A stretch of DNA of 64,000 nt, from NCBI GenBank assembly GCA_951799425.1, contig OX637391.1, forward strand, positions 14,199,051 through 14,263,050. Reading direction: 5' to 3'. Position 1 is the stretch's first letter; every line of letters starts with the position of its first letter. The notes under the pieces are model-generated. The model made no database searches and had not been told where the DNA came from. It was given only the letters and a program-made list of their open reading frames with translations. The stretch comes from Ilex aquifolium (lineage: Eukaryota > Streptophyta > Magnoliopsida > Aquifoliales > Aquifoliaceae). Shown here in pieces: positions 46,800-59,800 of the stretch. The position numbers and the translations under genes are program-made.

Positions 46800-48213
46800 T
46801 CTTTTTTGTTTGGTTGCACTAGGGATTGTCTCTATAGGATTCGTAGGTTCTCTGTCTTCTATAACCCGACTTGGGTCCATGGTTCACTTGTGCCTCCGAT
46901 TGTTTGTCTCTGGACAGGGAATGCGAGTGGTTTCCATTTGGCCTATTTGCTTGGGTCTGATTGTTATCTGGAGGTAGTTCGGATAAAGCCTTGAATCTAT
47001 TTTGGTATTGGGTCGTAGGCTGGCTATTACCTCTTTTATTCATCTAGGCCTTACGTCTTCTTGGTTGGACTAACATCCAGGGCCCAAATTCCTATTTTTC
47101 TTTCTAGAGTTGGTGACTTCAGCATCAACGTTCGATGTTGCAGGTGAATGTTGCTGATTTTTAGAGGACGTTGAAATTATACTTGGGTGATTTTTTGGTT
47201 TGCATCCACTACCTCCGAAGGTTGCTGGAACCTTGGTTATGCTTGTCAACTAGGTACAGTAAGTCTGCTTGTGTCCCACTCTTCCAAATGAGAAACAAAT
47301 TGAATGAATACACTCGTACTCCACTTTGAAAATTCCTTTAAACATAGACTCTCACATACTTTCTCTTTTTTGTCATAGAAGTTTTGAGGTCAATTTTAAC
47401 TGGATTCCCCAAGGCTTTGGAGATTTGAAAAAGTATTTTTGTTCATCATAATATTCTAGAGGCAATTCAGGAAGTCTAAGAGAGAGTGTTGTGGTTACTT
47501 TAGTAGCTCTAGAAGGGATGAAGTTAGGTTCCCATTTTCGGATTGTGAGATACTGATTCATGATGATCCATGGACCTCCAGTGAAGACTTTATGGCAATC
47601 CTCCCTCAATTAAAATTTGAAAAGGAAATACCCATTATCCAGGTCAATTGTATTAGAGTCTCCTTGTAGACCCCAAATATTCCTAACCTTCATACACAGA
47701 ACCTTGTAACCAATACTTCTACCCAAGAGTTTAACAAGTAATCCTTTCTTCCACTTGTTTCTCATCCTTCTCAATGTTTTCTAAGACAAATTTATACTTG
47801 GACAATGCTCGTCCAAAGTATCAATTGTAGTTGTATAATGAGCCCCTGTTTGACTGTCCTCTAGTTTCTCTGGTTCGTCTTCTAGAGGATTCTTCATAGT
47901 TCTCAGCTTCAAAATAGATGGCATTATTTTCATCCATGAGCACTGCTTTATAATTCCTCTGATTTAGGCCACTAGTATCTGAGTGATGATCAACTATATT
48001 CGTATCAGATATGGTTGGTAATTGTTCTAGAGGGTCCAGAAGCATTTTGTCTTCTTTGGAGTTATTATGAAACTCCTTAAACTTCTTAGTGCTCTTTTCC
48101 AGATGATCCTCCTCCTCCTCTAAACGTATTTTAGTGTTTATGGGGCCCTCTTCCATTAAGGCAGTTTCAATAGTTGCGACAGTGGTTGGTGGGAGCTTTG
48201 AAAGCTCCACCAT
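46800..48213 (-). pseudogene. L1-A ORF1 (DUF4283 nucleic-acid-binding protein)
   Basis: Starts at 48213 with MVELSKLPPTT. The acidic N-terminal part stops after 130 codons. The DUF4283 core reappears further on (LVKLLGRSIGYKVL, LDNGYFLFKF, VFTGGPWIIMNQYLTIRKW, LPELPLEYYDE; 47740-47373). The tail at 47043-46819 is polar and basic. This is the ORF1/gag-like protein of plant L1 elements. In-frame stops make it a pseudogene. Confidence 0.75.
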
Positions 48214-48278
48214 TCTCTTCCCTCCTGTAGCTTAAATTTTAGAGAGAGAAAGTGGAGAGAAGTCAAAGCATTTTCTTT

Positions 48279-50540
48279 CTAGAATATAATGATCAATGAT
48301 ATATACCACCAAGGTTCTAAGTGTTCTAGTAAGGTTATATGTATCATAGATTGTGAATCTCCTTCTAACGTCACATAATCCCAGCCCTTTGAGTGTGCCC
48401 ATAGTACGGCCTCTCTTGCAGCTAAGGCTTCATCCACTAATGGATCTCGATTAGTTATTAAGGCTATCTTAGCTTCCAGAATTTCTCCATGTCTCCTTCT
48501 TTCCATGGCTACAATATAGGCTCCAAGAGGTCCAATAACTGCATCAAAGTTGATCTTGATTCCTCTTTCCTGGGGTGGAATCCATGGTCCAGAGTTGAAT
48601 TGAATTATATTTTTGGTTGTTGGAACAACTGCTTGCATCTGTAGCTTTGTTACAAGTTGTTCATCAAAAGAGCCCAATATTTCCTTTAGGATGACCTGAG
48701 AATCAATTTTTGCATTCTAAAAGATTGCCTTGTTTCTCCCTTTCCAGATGATATCTTAAGCACTACCACGAACAAGACTAAATGGAAAACCACTTGGGAT
48801 AAAAGACCAAAGAGTATGGTAGGATTTAGGATATTGTGTAGCCAGTCCTATATAGACAAATGGCCAAAATGTTTAGTTCTAATACTCCACTTGCTGAACC
48901 ATATACTGCGGGGGAAAATGCAGAGAAAAAAAAAAAGGGTGGGTTTCTATTTCAACACTTCGGTTGCATAATGTACATAATATATCTAGATTGGGAATCT
49001 GCTTGTAAGTAATCTCCTTGTTGGTAGACTCTCAATTACCATTTTCCATAAAGTCATTTTATGCTTGTCATGTATGGGAGCATACCATAGCTTTCCCCAA
49101 TCAGCCTTGCTTAAATCGATACTTTCTAAGTCTCTATCACATCTATGTGCCTTATATGCTAATTTGGTTCCAAAAGCAACATTACTATTAAGAATCCAGA
49201 TCATTCTGTCATCCACAAGAAAAATTGGGAGCTTGATTTGGAGTATGGCTTGGGTTGTCTGGGGGATAAAAGTTGACTGTATAAGATCCTCCTTCCAAGA
49301 AGATGTTTCATGGTCAATCAAGTCAGCAATCATTATTGGAGTGAAGTCAAGATCTGGGTCATGTTGCACTCTCAAGTTTGGCATATTTGGGACCCAAGGC
49401 TCCATCCATATGTTAATTGAGTGACCATTTCCTATAAGATAACAGGCACCTTTCCAGATGATTGGTTTGCATGCTAATATTTGCTTCTAGATTATTGAGT
49501 CTTGAGGTTGAGCTTGAATAGGTAGGAAAGGCATTCTACCACAGTATTTCCTATTGAAGTGAGAGGTCCAATGTTTGGGACTATTGGTAGTGAGTTGCCA
49601 TCCCAAATTAGTAATAAGAGATGGACTAATGTCATAGGTTTTTCTAAAACCCAAACCACCTGCTGTTTTTGGCATGCAAATGAAATCTCATGATTTAGTA
49701 CACATAGTATGTTGATCTTCTGTGTGTCCCCATCAAAAGCTTCTGATTTTACTATCCATCTTCTCACAGATTGTTTTAGGCAAGAGAAATGATTACATTG
49801 CATATAAGGGCATTGCCAAAGCTGTAGATTTTATAAGAGTTTCCTTCCCTGCATATGAGAACATTTTAGATTTCCAACTTGTAATTTCATGTCTATTTTC
49901 TGAAGGATGGGCTGGAATGCTCTAGTTTTATATCTACTTATCATAAGTGACAATCTCATATTGAGAGGTAACATTGTTAAAGTCCTCGATGAAGAGAGCA
50001 GACTTACATTTCATGTCTAGTTTCTGAAGGATGGGCTAGAATGCTCTAGTTTTAGATCTACTTATCATAAGTGGCAATCTCAAGTATGTGGTAACATTGT
50101 TAAAGTCCTCGATGAATAAAGCATGTTGCGTAAGGTCACTTACAATATGTGTCATAGTGTCCCAAAGTTTGTATTGCTGACTCTTATAAGGGGGTGCATA
50201 AACGCAATTAAGTATCCATTGAACCTGTATTTGATCTGAAGCACTACAACTGAGATGATATACTGATTAGAGAGAACAATGTCCAATTGAACACCCTCTT
50301 TCCAACATAATGCTATGCCTCTTGAAAGAACTTTTGCAGGTTGAATTTCAAATTGGTGGAAACCTAAGCTATTGAGGATTTTTTTTGGTTTTTGGTAGTT
50401 GTATTTTGGTTTGGGATAGGAAAAAAAAATTTGGTTGAAGTTCCCTTATTTGCTCCCTTAAATGGTGAATTGTCAAGGCATAGGACAGCTCTCGACAATT
50501 CCACACATAACCTATCATAGCGAAGGTGGGGGCATGGTCA
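48279..50540 (-). pseudogene. L1-B ORF2 remnant (endonuclease, RT end, zf-RVT, RNase H)
   Basis: On the minus strand the order is an endonuclease start (IGYVWNCREL, near 50520-50480) and then RT C-terminal sequence (49925-49487, including GGLGFRKTYDISPSLITNLG). The zinc-binding region follows (WGKLWYAPIHDKHKMTLWKM, 49405-48986), then an RNase H domain (INFDAVIGPLG, VTLEGDSQSMI, 48677-48279). The RNase H ends abruptly next to the 5' end of L1-A. Most of the endonuclease and N-terminal RT is missing, and a 124-bp tandem duplication (49884-50128) is present. Confidence 0.75.
49884..50128. repeat. 124-bp tandem duplication in L1-B
   Basis: The units 49884-50007 and 50008-50128 both start ATTTCATGTCTA and end in AGTCCTCGATGAA plus a short tail, and differ at a few bases. 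Confidence 0.8.
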
Positions 50541-50589
50541 AGCCCGCCTCTTCAGCCATTGAAGTTGTTTCCTCAGTCCAATCAACTTA

Positions 50590-51420
50590 AGTTTCAGTTA
50601 TCTTCTCTGTAATCTCTCTGGTCCTAGTACTAATAGCTCTCTGGCTCATGAATTTCCTTACTATTTTTCTTACAAAACTGGGTGTCTCCCCAATGGAAGG
50701 ATTCACTGTTGCAATCATTTCTTTGCCCACACAACTTTGTTGAGCTCTTGCAATTTCTTTTGGATGCCTTTTGGCAATCATTCCATCCTCCGTTTGGTAG
50801 AATTTTTTGGCCTGCTGGTACATTATATCATCAAAAATGCTACATTTGAAATAGAGAGAGATAGAGTCTATGAAACACAATAGCACTGCAGTCATCAATT
50901 ATGGTGTAGGATCATAGGTCTTTATGGGAGATTGGCCAAAAGTAACAAGGTCCTCTAGGTCTTTTTGTTTTTTGTGCAGTTGTTGGAGGTCGTTGTCTTG
51001 TTGGGAACTAGGTGATTTAACAGCTTCAGTGGGTATTTTATCTGGTTGGGTGGGTTCCTTTTGGGCTGGTTTTTGTGAGGCATATGATGAATGGGGAGGT
51101 GGGTTGGGGTTTTTGTTTCCAAATTTATTTGAGATTTGAGTCATAAGGGTTTTTCTTTGTTCTGAGTGTGAGTGTGTGGTGTTTGGATTTGGACTATGGT
51201 ATATGGGTCGTAGCCCATCTTTTTTTTGAATATTTCATGGCGGATTTAGGGTTTGCAGAGGCTGAGTCTGTGTCATATCTGGTTGTGGGTTATATAAGGG
51301 GGATAGTGGAGAGGCGATGCACATAGATTTCTCAATTGCAGAGTGTAGGTATTTCAATCGCAAATCAAATTGGAAGTCGAATTGAGTTCCAAAAATATAA
51401 TCGATAATGTTCTAATGCTT
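50590..51420 (-). pseudogene. L1-B ORF1, C-terminal half
   Basis: Polar, Pro- and Lys-rich sequence (PNPPPHSSYASQKPAQKEPT, 51144-50899) lies immediately upstream of the endonuclease start, as expected for the end of an L1 ORF1. It continues the ORF1 piece at 54384-53700 on the other side of an LTR insertion. Confidence 0.5.
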
Positions 51421-51433
51421 GATTTAATATGTC

Positions 51434-53489
51434 TGTAATTGTAAAAAATATATTTATTTTTTAATTAATTTTCAAAAATTGATAAGAAATTAGAAAATTA
51501 TGGATTTACCCTTGAGATAATAAACACCTTCCATGGTGCTTGCTGGTGGTTTATGGAGGCCCTCTTGGTACATGAACATCACCCAGCTGATTGGGGGGGT
51601 TAACTTAGCACTTGGGTGGTAATAAGAAGGGGAAGGCTGTTTTCTTAGCATTTAATGAGATGTTTATGAGCCAGTTGTCAAAACTACTATACAAACAGTC
51701 TTCTCCATTGCTCTAGGCCAAGGCTGACAAATCAAAAACCACTTTATGTAAACAAACAACCAACACCTTTCAATATTAGTCAAGTGCTAGCACCCCTATA
51801 TAGAGCAAGGATCTCTTCTGGGTAGCTGCGAAGCCTTCAACGTTGGTATGGAGACTTTGTTTTCCATTCGTTGAACAACCCCTTATTGCAACACTTAATT
51901 GAAAGAGAAAGAAAAAGAATAGAAAATTTTAGAGAGAGAAACATTTGCTTTGGATTTTTGGGTTTGTTATAGAGATCACTTCAAATGATTTGAGATATAC
52001 TTCTAGGCTAATTGGGATGATAGGAATCCATTTATGCTATTAGTTTTTGACTTAGTTAACTGTAGTTGCAAGAATTTGATGTTTAAAGTTTCAAGTTTGA
52101 GGGTTTCATAAAACGGATATGTGAATTCGTAGGATTTTGGTTTAATTGGTTGGCATGACTGTGTCGTGGAGAGGTTCTGGAAGAGTTTGGTGGTGGTTTT
52201 GAGGTATGTCGTGGCCGATTATGGTGTGGAAGTAGAGATGAAGTTTTGGCTATAGAGGTTTTTGATTTCCATGGTTAATGTGTTTGGGTTTCAAATGATG
52301 GGTGGCCTTAGCTAAGCTGAACCCTAGGAACTCGATGGTGGTCTCAAAAATTAGTTTAGAGGTTTCTTACAGGGTGAAAATCCTAGTTATAGGTCTAGCC
52401 TATGTTAGAAAACCTTATTTTCTTCAACTTTGACCGAATTTTTGGATGGGTTTAAGCTTAATTTGAAGCTTCTAACAATATTGGGTTTGATAGAGTGTCA
52501 TGTAGTGAGTGTATAGGTTCAGAAAATAGGTGAAATGGTGTTTTATGAAGTAAGGGGTCAAGGCTGGTGGATAGGAACCTAGGGTTTTGGTCAACTAGGC
52601 AAGGGAAGAAGAAGAAGAGGACATGAGGGACACCAGCAGGTCCCGATGGCATGTGAGGGTGTGTCCAGTGTCCGATGGACCTCTGGTCAGTCCCAAAAGT
52701 TCATTAACGTCCATACGGAAGTGTTTATAAAATTTCAGGTCAATCCGATACCCCGATCAATATGTGGTGTCAAATATCTATTTTACCCTCCGGGGTCAAT
52801 TTGACCCTATTTTTGGGTATTTTGGTCAAAACAAATTTTATATTAACTTTTAAATAGTTTGATGGAGTATGTATATGCAATCTCATTGAAAATTAACACC
52901 GTTTTATTTTTGGTAGTTTAGGATCGATTTGCCGAGTTAGGTAGGGTTTCTTAATTCCGAAACGGGTGATACTTTTCAAACTTATTTTTAAAGTATTACA
53001 TATGTTATTTATGATCATTTAACATATTTTAAAATATATGATTGATCATTTTGATAATTGCTTAAATCCAGACCCAAATTAGGGTTTTTGAGTGCGATTT
53101 CGCACAAATTGCCGTAATGATTGTGTTGTTCATATTGAATGAAACTCTGAAATTCTTTTGAATGAAATGTAAGTGCACACAAGTTTGAGTGGTAGAGGGT
53201 TTACGTTCCAAGTTGAAGTCGTTGAGGGTTTTTCACTGAGTTCGTAAATGTCTAGATGGTCCTATGGTGTTCGGACTTGGGTACCGAATTGATTGAGGGA
53301 TTGTATCTTCCTGGGGGTGGAATTTCCTTAAAAGGTTGGATCGTATGTTGTTATTGACCCTGAGTAGTCTATTAGGATGATTTCTCGTCGGTGTGGCACT
53401 GTACATAAATTTCTGAACTCTCTTTTATAATACTTCTGCAGGGTAAAGAATAACATATGTTACATGCCTAGACAATCTGGGGTGTGACA
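51434..53489 (+). mobile_element. LTR (Ty3/gypsy, Tekay-like) with primer-binding site, inserted in L1-B
   Basis: Starts TGTAATTGTAAAAAAT, contains TTTACCCTTGAG and a TATA-type box (CCTATATAGAGC near 51795), and ends GGGGTGTGACA at 53489. TGGTATCAAAGC (53494-53505), a near-match to the initiator tRNA-Met primer site, follows. Another LTR-end-like phrase (GTCGGGGTGTTACA) ends at 53591. No target duplication was found, so the ends are approximate. It is a fossil fragment. Confidence 0.55.
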
Positions 53490-53591
53490 ATTTTGGTATC
53501 AAAGCTTATTCATTATTTGAAGATTGTATCATTTATTACTTATGAAGACTATTAGCGCTCTGATTTTCATGAGTTAGGTCGGGGTGTTACA

Positions 53592-54720
53592 GTAGTAGTC
53601 TTGTGCCATGTGTCTTTCTCTACTGTGTGACCACGCGTTGTCGTGTGTTATATTGGTTGATAGGTTTTCGACGTAGTTTCCAACGTAGATTGCTTTTCTA
53701 GCGTGGGATTTGCAATTGCTATTGGTGATTGACATGGTTGAGCTTTGAGGTGGGGACCAAAATTAGATTCTGCATCTGTTTATAAAAAGCGTATGCATCC
53801 TGTTTTATCATGTCCCACACGTCCACACTACAACAAAAATCTCCCAATTGTTTATATTTGAGGCTGATGAACTTGTTTCTATTCTCTTTCCTTTGCAACC
53901 GGAAATGGCTATGAATTGGTTGGGTTAAATCCAGAGTAACCCTGGTTCGCAAATGGCCTTTCCACAGATTGCCCTATTTCAAGCGCCATTCTGGTAGTGT
54001 TGGTCAACCAAGGGATTGGGCTATTTTGAATGCATTTTCAAGGGTGGCCATATCTGGAGGAAGGCCATGTGCTTTTACCTAGAAATCAGCAGTATGAAAG
54101 TCCAGATATGTTATTGCTTTGGTTTGGACGTTTGGTTTGATGGCGAGCAGTTGGCCTTTTATGTTCCAAGGGCTTTGTCTGATAAATCTTTGTCTGAGGT
54201 CTTCATTGGTGAATATAAATATGAATGTATCATTGTCCCTATCTTTGATTTCCATTCAGTCTATAGAGTTCCAAGCCTTTGTGATTATTGCTTTAGGTGT
54301 CGTTCTGTTGATGTGCTTTTCAGTGAACAACTTCCCAATAAGCAAGATTTGGTCATAAACTCTATTGTATTACATTCTGGGTGAAGGTCAATGATGAAAC
54401 TGGGTTTGGTGGTTGGTAACATTGTTGTATATCTCCTTGTGTAGGTGAGTATTAGCACTGAGTGAAAGAAGTAACGAATATGGGATGAGAATATTTTGTG
54501 AATGGGAAGGATGATGAGTGCTTAAGTGTGCTAGTTTATGGCGAAGCAGTAGGGTGAGTGGGGTGGAAAAATTGGGTGAATACATATTCGGGGCATAAAA
54601 AAGTACAGGGAGCAAGCATGATTATTGGGTATGTGTTGAGGTATGGTGTAAAGGGAGAGATGGAGGTGTAGACCGGCAAGATGGTGTTTCATGCGAGCAT
54701 TATGCTCAAGAGGAAATCGC
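53592..54720 (-). pseudogene. L1-B ORF1, N-terminal half (DUF4283 and zinc knuckle) with 5' region
   Basis: Minus-strand blocks: ILLIGKLFTEKHINRTTPKA, AIITKAWN, RFIRQSPWNIKGQLLAI (54370-54150), then LPPDMATLENAFKIAQSLG (54065-54010) and a knuckle-like region with GRVGHDKTGC spread over two frames (53850-53790). This is the plant L1 ORF1 order. Upstream (54400-54720) there is pyrimidine-rich leader and a possible Met at about 54722. Shifts and stops make it a pseudogene. Confidence 0.65.
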
Positions 54721-54779
54721 CATTAGAGAGGAGGGGGAGAGCTTAAGGGCGAGCAATTTAAAAAATGGATGACAAATAG

Positions 54780-56240
54780 GAATAAACTACACTAGCACTG
54801 TAGAATAACGTTTCTCATACATTACCAAGATTTTTAAAAATAATTCATACATAAACATGAGCATGCATGCTTTTCAAAACAATAAGAATGCACAAGTACG
54901 ATAATCAACAATTTGAATGCCTTGGAATGCAACGTATTTCAACAATAACAGTCAATCAATTATTAGTCCACGCATGGACTTTTAAAATAGAATCTTTAGA
55001 GTCTCGCATCCTAGGGAACATGTTCCGCTGCTCACATTTTTGAAAATCAGTACCGAGAATTTGTGACACCACACAGGTAGCTACGACATCTAATACTAGT
55101 AACAAAGCCTCCCTAGGATTTGTAGGAATTTTGTACATTTTCGTAAGGACCACAACATCTACAAACCCTTTAATAATATCTTTAGGAATTTTGAGTATCC
55201 TTGCAAGGACTACAGCATCTACAAACCCATTAATAATATGTATAGGAATTTTATGTACCCTCGCAAGGACTAAGAAGTCTATAGACTCACCACTATTAAC
55301 ACAGTGCATCCAAGTTTTCAAACTCGGCCAATAACAATCACAATTTATAATTCACAGTCCAAAATCGAATATGATATCCACATACATGGTACAAATATAC
55401 AATATAGATTTTGAAAGAAAAATCATAGACATAAACCGTACATTTATATCACATGCAACAGTAAACTCGGTTACCGACAAAACCATAATTTTTTTCTATC
55501 AATAATGCAAGGGACATAATCAAATATTTTGTATAAGCAACATAGTTTTAACATAGTATCCCAAAACAAGCATGTTATACATCAATGATAAAGAATAAAA
55601 AAAAACCTATATCTGACCAGAAAATACCCAAAACTGAAAATCGGCGCACGAGAGGACCTAGGATCTTGAAAAACCCTAGCTGGCCTTCCATTTCTCTCCC
55701 TTTTTTCTCTCTTTAAACCAAATATTTTTTAGGTGCTTAGAATATGTGAAAAGACACAACCTAGTGAAGAATAATGAGTATTTATACCTAGGGTACAGAT
55801 GAGCAAAGACGACGAAGGAAAAACGTAAACCGCCTTAAGCTGGTCAACCGTTTTCCAAAGTCGATCGATCGCAATTCAAAGTCAGTCGATTGAAGCTCCA
55901 AGCCAATCGACCAGCAAACCCCTCTGCCCATTTTTCTTCAAAGTTTTTCAATCAAAGCTCCAAGCTGGTCGACCTGCAAAATTTGTTGCCCAACTTTTCT
56001 TCTTAACTTATTTACCACTTGAAAAATTATAGCTTTGTCCCCAACACCTCAAATTCCATCCTTGAATGTATCAGAAGGTTTTTTGGCGATTTGAGTCTAT
56101 TTGCGACATTATTTTGCCCCAAAAATGCCTAGAATTTTGACTTTTTATTTATGGTTATCAAATTGCATTTTTATCGCTCTAAGCTTCAAAAACCCCTTTC
56201 TTGTCGCCACCTAATTCCGATTCTAGATGTACAAATGATA
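54780..56240 (-). repeat. Diverged LTR-like sequence, minus orientation
   Basis: On the minus strand a TATA box (TATAAATA, 55786-55779) is followed by a purine-rich leader. It is preceded by repeats of a GGTCGACC/TCGATCGATC-type motif (55840-55980). Three imperfect units of about 60 bp containing AGGAATTTT and TCGTAAGGAC/TCGCAAGGAC lie at 55120-55290. These traits resemble plant gypsy LTRs, but no clean ends or target duplication were found. Confidence 0.35.
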
Positions 56241-56499
56241 CGTATAACCGTACACATATATCACTATTCTAGTATTAAATTAACTTAATAAGACCTTTGG
56301 GTTTACAATAGCAGAGTTTATGTCGTACTTAACTTGGATCGTATTAACTCATTTAGTTGATATATTTAAAAGATTCATCAATTTATCATCCAAATTTGTT
56401 AAGATTAAACTCAAATCTCCTAATTTTATATGACTTTGTAATAAATTTGTGAATCATGTCTAAAATGTCAAACCTGTGTAAATATTTACTCCTAAATTA

Positions 56500-56620
56500 A
56501 ATTTTATTATCTACTAAAAATCCAACCACAGCTACAGCAGCAACCGCCTTCATATTTATTCTTAATTAAATTTTATTATCGACTAACAACAACTAAAAAT
56601 CCAACCCCAGCTACATCACT
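56500..56620 (+). repeat. Short direct repeat upstream of BXL6
   Basis: AATTAAATTTTATTATC plus CTAAAAATCCAACC and CAGCTACA occur twice about 65 bp apart. This is a local duplication in the distal promoter. Confidence 0.7.
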
Positions 56621-56760
56621 AACAACCATGTAACAGAAATATACTTTGAAAGATGGATACAACCAATATTCAAAGGCCAGAAGGGTCAAAAACCGTTCAA
56701 TCTTCAAATGATTACTGTTCATTTCTGTCTTCTGCATCCACCATTCCTGCGATGACATCA

Positions 56761-56770
56761 CTATTTAAAG
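56761..56770 (+). promoter_or_regulatory. Candidate TATA box of BXL6
   Basis: CTATTTAAAG lies about 90 bp upstream of the ATG, leaving room for a leader of roughly 55-60 nt. It is the only TATA-like string close to the start. Confidence 0.4.
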
Positions 56771-56851
56771 CCACCAGTCCTATCTCCAATTATACAGAAA
56801 CAGTACATCCAATAAGACCCCAACGAGACATCCCAAGAAACTCTCTCTCAC

Positions 56852-59800
56852 ATGTCTACACACTGGAGATTCCTCATCTTCTTCATCATCCTACACCTCC
56901 TCCGCTTCTCTCTCTCCAGTTCTCACCCCATCAAATCAAACCCATATCTTCAATTTCCATGTAAACCACCACACTACAACTCCTACCCCTTTTGCAACAC
57001 CTCTCTCCCCATCAAAACCAGAGCTCGATCTCTCATCTCTCTCCTCACCCTTGAAGAGAAGATCCAACAGCTCTCAGACAATGTCACTCAGATCCCAAGG
57101 CTTGGATTACCTGCCTACGAGTGGTGGTCTGAGTCACTCCATGGGATTGCCACCAATGGCCCTGGGATTACCTTCAATGGCACAATCCCATCCGCCACTA
57201 GCTTCCCACAAGTCATTCTCACTGCTGCTTCGTTTAATAGAACTCTGTGGAAATCAATTGCTTCAGCGACTGCGATTGAGGCTAGAGCAATGTATAATGT
57301 AGGTCAAGCTGGATTGACATTTTGGGCACCTAATATTAACATTTTTAGGGACCCCAGATGGGGAAGAGGCCAAGAGACTCCAGGGGAGGACCCAATGGTT
57401 GTGTCGGCTTATGCAATCGAGTATGTGACGGGTTTTCAAGCAGAGAATCGGAGAGCAGATGGTGGAGTTAAATATGGGTTTGGTGAGAAAAGGGCCTTGA
57501 GAGATGACGCTGGGAGTGATGAATTGATGTTGTCTGCTTGCTGTAAGCATTTCACTGCTTATGATCTGGAGAAATGGAGGGATGTTACTAGATATAACTT
57601 CAATGCTGTGGTAAGTGTTTCGTCTTCATCTTCCTATTTATGATTGATTTGCTGTTTTAATTTTAATTGTTGGGAACTTTCCTTCAGATTCAATTTTCCT
57701 AAGTAAATGCTAAACAGTAAATGTATATAGAAAAGCAGTGAATTAAGTAATGACAAGCTGCATAGTTTGCTGACTTGCAGTCGTCGTTGCTGGAGCAACT
57801 AAACTGAAACAGATCAGTAAGGTACTAGCAAAATTATGTACTTTTTCTCTAGTGGAAAATGCAAAATTATGGATCCTAGTAAACTAGCAGTTTTTATTTT
57901 TTTGGTCAGAGAAAACCAGCAGCTTGGTGGAGTAAATATTAAATGAAACGGCTGCAATACCACTTATTATTGACTTGTGGTATCACTAACTAATCATAAC
58001 CTACCATATAAGCCTAATGAACTCTACTAATCCGATAGCTGACAATAACTACAAGATCTAACGAATACCATATTGGATTAAGTACAGTTCACTAGTTTTA
58101 TTTGCTAAGTGTGATTGGTGAGTGATATCACATGTTGATAAGTCATTGATGTATTTAATATTTTCTCAATTAGATGAGACTAGCATTTTTCCCCTGGTAG
58201 TGATGTCTCTAGCTAGTGAGAACATTTTAAGCAACAAGGGAACACCACCTGAAATTACTAAAAGGGGACACTACTTACCAAATAAACTGTTTTACTGAAT
58301 TAGGTAATTATCATGCTTCCTGTAAGTGGGGGTTATACTTTGTAAAGAGGGAATAAGTTGCACACTATTGATGTGCATACCATTACAGTACATAAATGAT
58401 ATATTATCTTCTGACAGGACTGGATTATTTATGTCTATTACTAACCTGACTCATTTATTATTCGTGTTAATTGATTGTGTCATTTTCGGATACGGGTATG
58501 TCGTGTTCGTGTTAATGCGTAAAATTGCCCTAATATGTACTTCAGGTCACAAAGCAGGATTTAGAGGACACATATCAGCCACCATTCAAAAGTTGCATTC
58601 AACAAGGTAAAGCAAGCTGCTTGATGTGTTCGTACAATGCAATGAATGGGATACCCGCATGTGCACAGAAGGATCTTTTACACAAAGCTCGAACGGACTG
58701 GGGGTTTAAAGGGTGATGATATATTGCTACCAGTTTTTGATAAGAAATAACAAAAGCAGTTCGTAATACAAGATTGTTAATTAACACTCATAGGTGATCC
58801 CTTCAATGGCATAACTACAGATATATCACCTCTGACTGTGATGCTGTGGCCACTATATTCGAATATCAGAATTACACAAAATCTGCTGAGGATGCTGTTG
58901 CCATTGCTCTTAAAGCAGGTTCTTTTTCTTTCATCCAAACCTTTGATTCCTTTACTGATACCTGTAATTGATTTCCCAATTCACTATAAAATCTGCCACA
59001 GGAACGGATATTAACTGTGGAACGTATATGTTGCGACACACCCAATCTGCAATTGAACAGGGGAAAGTGCAAGAAAATGACATCGACAGAGCTCTTCTCA
59101 ATCTGTTTTCGGTTCTACTACGTCTTGGCTATTTTGATGGAGACCCTGCAAAAGGAAAGTTTGGAAAATTGGGACCTCAAGATGTATGTACGTCAGAGCA
59201 CAAGAAACTGGCACTTGAAGCAGCTAGGCAGGGCATTGTGCTTCTGAAGAATGACAAGAAATTCCTGCCTTTGAATAAAAATGGTGTATCTTCACTAGCT
59301 GTCATTGGTCCGATGGTAAATGATACAAGCCAACTAGGTGGTGATTATACAGGTTCGAAATTTTTCATCCATTAGTTCAGAGTTAATGAGTTTACTAGAA
59401 TTGCCCACAAAATTTGCAACGTCTCCTCACCCAACCCTAATATTGTTGACATATCTTTCCATTATAAATGATTTTTTCAAAGATGGGGGGAATAGTTAAA
59501 TATAGACCACATGGGAGAAAATTTTAAATATGAAGTAATTTAAAGACTTGAGCTATCTTTAATGATGGACAAATTTTGAGTTTTAAATTCTGATTTGTTT
59601 TTATGCTCTTATGGCAGTATGAGATCTAAGTAAATTACACACAAATTGTTAAATAGCATCACTGACGCTATGCATGTAGTGAACATTGAAGTATTGGTGT
59701 AATGCTCAATTTATGACCAAATTCATGGACATGCTTCATTTTTCAAAAGATTGATGTTTTCATTGAACTTGAATTGTCCATGAAACTATTGCTAATCATT

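Larger units (their letters stand above)
40295..48270 (-). mobile_element. L1 LINE retrotransposon (L1-A), split by a solo LTR
   Basis: Reading on the minus strand: ORF1 with a DUF4283 domain (48213 to about 46800), ORF2 endonuclease (about 46245-45550), reverse transcriptase (about 45160-41046, interrupted at 44390-42041) and the zinc-binding RT C-terminal region (40866-40540). The 5' end is near 48270, immediately next to the truncated RNase H of a second L1. The 3' end is lost at the Helitron boundary, so no RNase H or poly(A) tail is seen. The coding frames are broken by several stops and shifts. Confidence 0.8.

Noticed and set aside
54016-54384. A 122-codon plus-strand ORF (MGYFECIFKGG...)
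   Set aside because: It is the reverse-strand shadow of the L1 ORF1 DUF4283 region, which gives the recognisable protein on the minus strand.
54956-55321. A 121-codon minus-strand ORF with a repeated VLARILKIP-type peptide
   Set aside because: The repetition follows DNA sub-repeats in an LTR-like region, and no start context or homology is recognised.
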